Positions 62,040 through 64,000 of a stretch of DNA of 64,000 bases are shown here, in pieces (positions within the stretch are counted from its first letter, which is position 1; each line of letters starts with the position of its first letter). The stretch is from Molossus alvarezi (Eukaryota; Chordata; Mammalia; Chiroptera; Molossidae): positions 62,001 through 126,000 of the forward strand of contig JBAWUJ010000064.1 of assembly GCA_037176705.1 (NCBI GenBank), given 5' to 3'. The notes beneath the pieces were generated by a model, which ran no database searches, was not told where the DNA came from, and was given only the letters and a program-made list of their open reading frames with translations. Made by a program: the position numbers and the translations under genes.

Positions 62040-64000
62040 ACTACTTAGTGTTCCATGAAAATATAAACTATTGTTCCATGGAGGAACTACTTAGTTTCCA
62101 TGCAAGTAACTACCTAGTGTGTCATGGAAGAAATTAATTAGTGTTCCATGGAAGGAACTAACTAGTGTTCCATGAAAGGAACTAGATACTGTTCCATGAG
62201 AGGATCTACTTAGTGTTCCATTGAAAAATCTACTTTCTTTTCCATGGGAGAATCTAGCTAGTGTTCCAAGGAAGGAACTAGCTAGAACTAGCTAGTGTTC
62301 CATGGAAGGAACTAGCTAATGTTCTATGGAAGGAACTACTTAGTGTTCCATGGAAAAAACAAGTTAGTGATCAATGGAGGAACTACATAGTATTCCATAG
62401 AAGGAACTAGTTAGTGTTCCATGAAAAGAACTACTTAGTGTTCCATGAAAGAAACTACTTAGTGTTCCATAAAAAAAACTAGCTGGTGTTCCTTGTAAGG
62501 AACACCTTACTTTTCCATGGAAAAAAAAAATACTTAGTGTTCCATGGAAGGGAATATTTAGTGTACCATGGAAGGTACTAGATATTGTTCCATGGTAGAG
62601 ACTACTTAGTTCTGTATGGAAAAAAAACTACTTAGCGTTCCATGGAAGGAACTTCCTAGTGTTCAATGGTAGGAGCTAGTGGACCATGGTAGGAACTACA
62701 TAGTGTTCCATGGAAGGAACTAGCTTGTGTTTCATGAAAGTATCTAGCTAGTGTTTCATGGAAGGATCTGGCTAGTGTCCCTTAAAAAATCTATTTAGGA
62801 GTCCATGGAAGAATCTACTTAGTGTTCCATGGAGTAGCAAGCTACTGTTTTATGGAAGGAACAGGCTAGTGTTCTATAGAAGGTACTGCTTAGTGTTCCA
62901 TGGAAAGAAATACTTAGTGTTCCACGGAAGAATCTAATTGTGTTCCATTGAAGCAACTAGCTAGTGTTCCATGGAATGAACTACTTAGTGTTCTATGAAA
63001 GAAATTACTTAGTGTTCCATGGAAGGAAATACTTAGTGCAACATGGATGGAACGAGCTAGTGTTTCATGGATGGAATAACTTAGTGTTCCATGGAAGAAA
63101 GTAATTAATGTTTCATGGAAGGAACTCACTAGTGTTCCAGGGTAAGGAACTACTTAGTGTTTTATGGAAGGAACTACTTAGAGTTCCATGGAGAAAATTA
63201 GCTAGTGTTACTTGGAATAAACTAGGTAGTGTTCCTTGGATGAAACTAGCGAGTGTTTCATGGAAGAGGCTAATCAGTGTTCCATGGAAAAAAACTACTT
63301 AGTTTTCCATGGAAGGAACCACTTAGTGTTCCTTGAAGAAACTATCTAGTGTTCCATGAAACAAACTACCTAGTGTTCCATGGAAGGAATTAGCGAGTTT
63401 TCCATGGAAGGAACAAGCTATTGTTCCATGGAAGGGACTACTTAGTGTTCAATTTAAGAAACTACTTAGTGTCCCATGAAGGAAACTAGCTAGTGTTCCA
63501 TGAAAGGAACTAGCTAGTGTTCCATGGAAAGTACTACCTACTGTTCTACAAAAAAAAACTACTTATTGTTCCATGGATGGAACTACTTAGTATTCCATGG
63601 AATGATCAGGCTTGTGTTTCATGGAAGGAATTACTTTGTGTTTCATCGAATGAACAAGGTAGTGTTCCAAGGAAGAAATTAGGTAGTGTTCCATGGAAGG
63701 AGCTACTTAGAGTTCCATGGAAGGAACTAGCTGGTGTTCCATGGAAGGCACTAGCTAGGGTTTCATGGAAGGAACTACTTGGTGTTCCATGAAAAAAACA
63801 ATCTAGTGTTCCATGGAGGAACTACTTAGTTTCCATGTAAGGAACTACTTAGTGTCACATGGAAGAAAGTACTTAGTGTTCCATGGAAGGAACTAACTAG
63901 TGTTGCATGAAAGGTACTAGATAGTGTTCCATGAGAGGAACTACTTAGTGTTCCATTGAAAAATCTACTTAGTTTTCCATGGAAGAATCTAGCTAGTGTT
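62040..64000 (-). repeat. Tandem duplication with 1,735-bp offset
   Basis: The segment 62040-62265 recurs at 63775-64000. GAGGAACTACTTAGTTTCC lies at 62081 and 63816 and AATCTAGCTAG at 62251 and 63986; both offsets are 1,735 bp. Each copy holds a monomer shortened to TAGTTTCCATG. The second copy runs into the window edge, so its full length is unknown. Confidence 0.85.

Larger units (their letters stand above)
57503..64000 (-). repeat. 24-bp satellite array, block 4 (reverse orientation, open at window end)
   Basis: About 271 reverse-orientation monomers continuing past the window. Double-dyad variants lie near 61677 and at 62277-62296. The stretch 57620-57850 matches 63580-63790, with TGAACAAGG units offset by 5,904 bp, which is exactly 246 monomer lengths. 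Open frames such as 58188-58499 and 63517-63792 follow the repeat. No gene is seen. Confidence 0.97.

Noticed and set aside
741..64000. CENP-B box in the satellite, which would suggest a centromeric array
   Set aside because: The consensus has no CpG and no TTCG...CGGG pattern. A centromeric location can be neither claimed nor excluded.

Overview
The window is mammalian heterochromatin-like repeat DNA. About 57 kb of the 64 kb is one tandem satellite with a 24-bp monomer, and the rest is two LINE-1 (L1) copies. The L1 proteins (a separate ORF1p and an ORF2p with endonuclease, reverse transcriptase and Cys-rich regions) are of the placental-mammal type. The order or species cannot be read from this window; a bat would fit but is only a guess. 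I see no host protein gene, tRNA, rRNA, CRISPR array or bacterial feature.

Layout: 1-740 is a plus-strand L1 remnant, cut by the window edge, carrying a nonsense codon and a deletion of about 1.85 kb. 741-6888 is satellite in 'forward' orientation. 6889-12390 is satellite in reverse orientation. 12391-45665 is forward satellite. 45666-51625 is a full-length minus-strand L1 with a perfect 18-bp target-site duplication, an open ORF1, an ORF2 broken by one TGA, and a 5' UTR built of tandem monomers of about 116 bp. 51644-57490 is forward satellite and 57503-64000 is reverse satellite running off the window.

The monomer is made of two 10-bp perfect dyads, TTCCATGGAA and ACTAGCTAGT, joined by linkers of 1 bp (C) and 3 bp (TCC). 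Because 24 is a multiple of 3 and the unit is stop-free in several frames, the array yields many ORFs of 60-219 codons with an 8-residue period (SSFHGTLA-like on one strand, KELLSVPW-like on the other). I treat these as by-products of the repeat and not as genes.

The array has layered structure. There are local higher-order repeats of 168 bp (7 monomers) and 336 bp (14 monomers), tandem duplications with offsets of 646, about 1435, 1583 and 1735 bp, and long-range duplications 4-35 kb apart. One block (about 23.13-24.45 kb) looks like a contracted copy of 18.88-22.25 kb. A recurring variant with an extra 10-bp dyad marks related modules. Two of the three orientation switches fall on the monomer's two dyads. 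This internal organisation is the most notable content of the window. All repeat comparisons were made by eye, so ends of duplicated blocks are approximate unless stated as exact.
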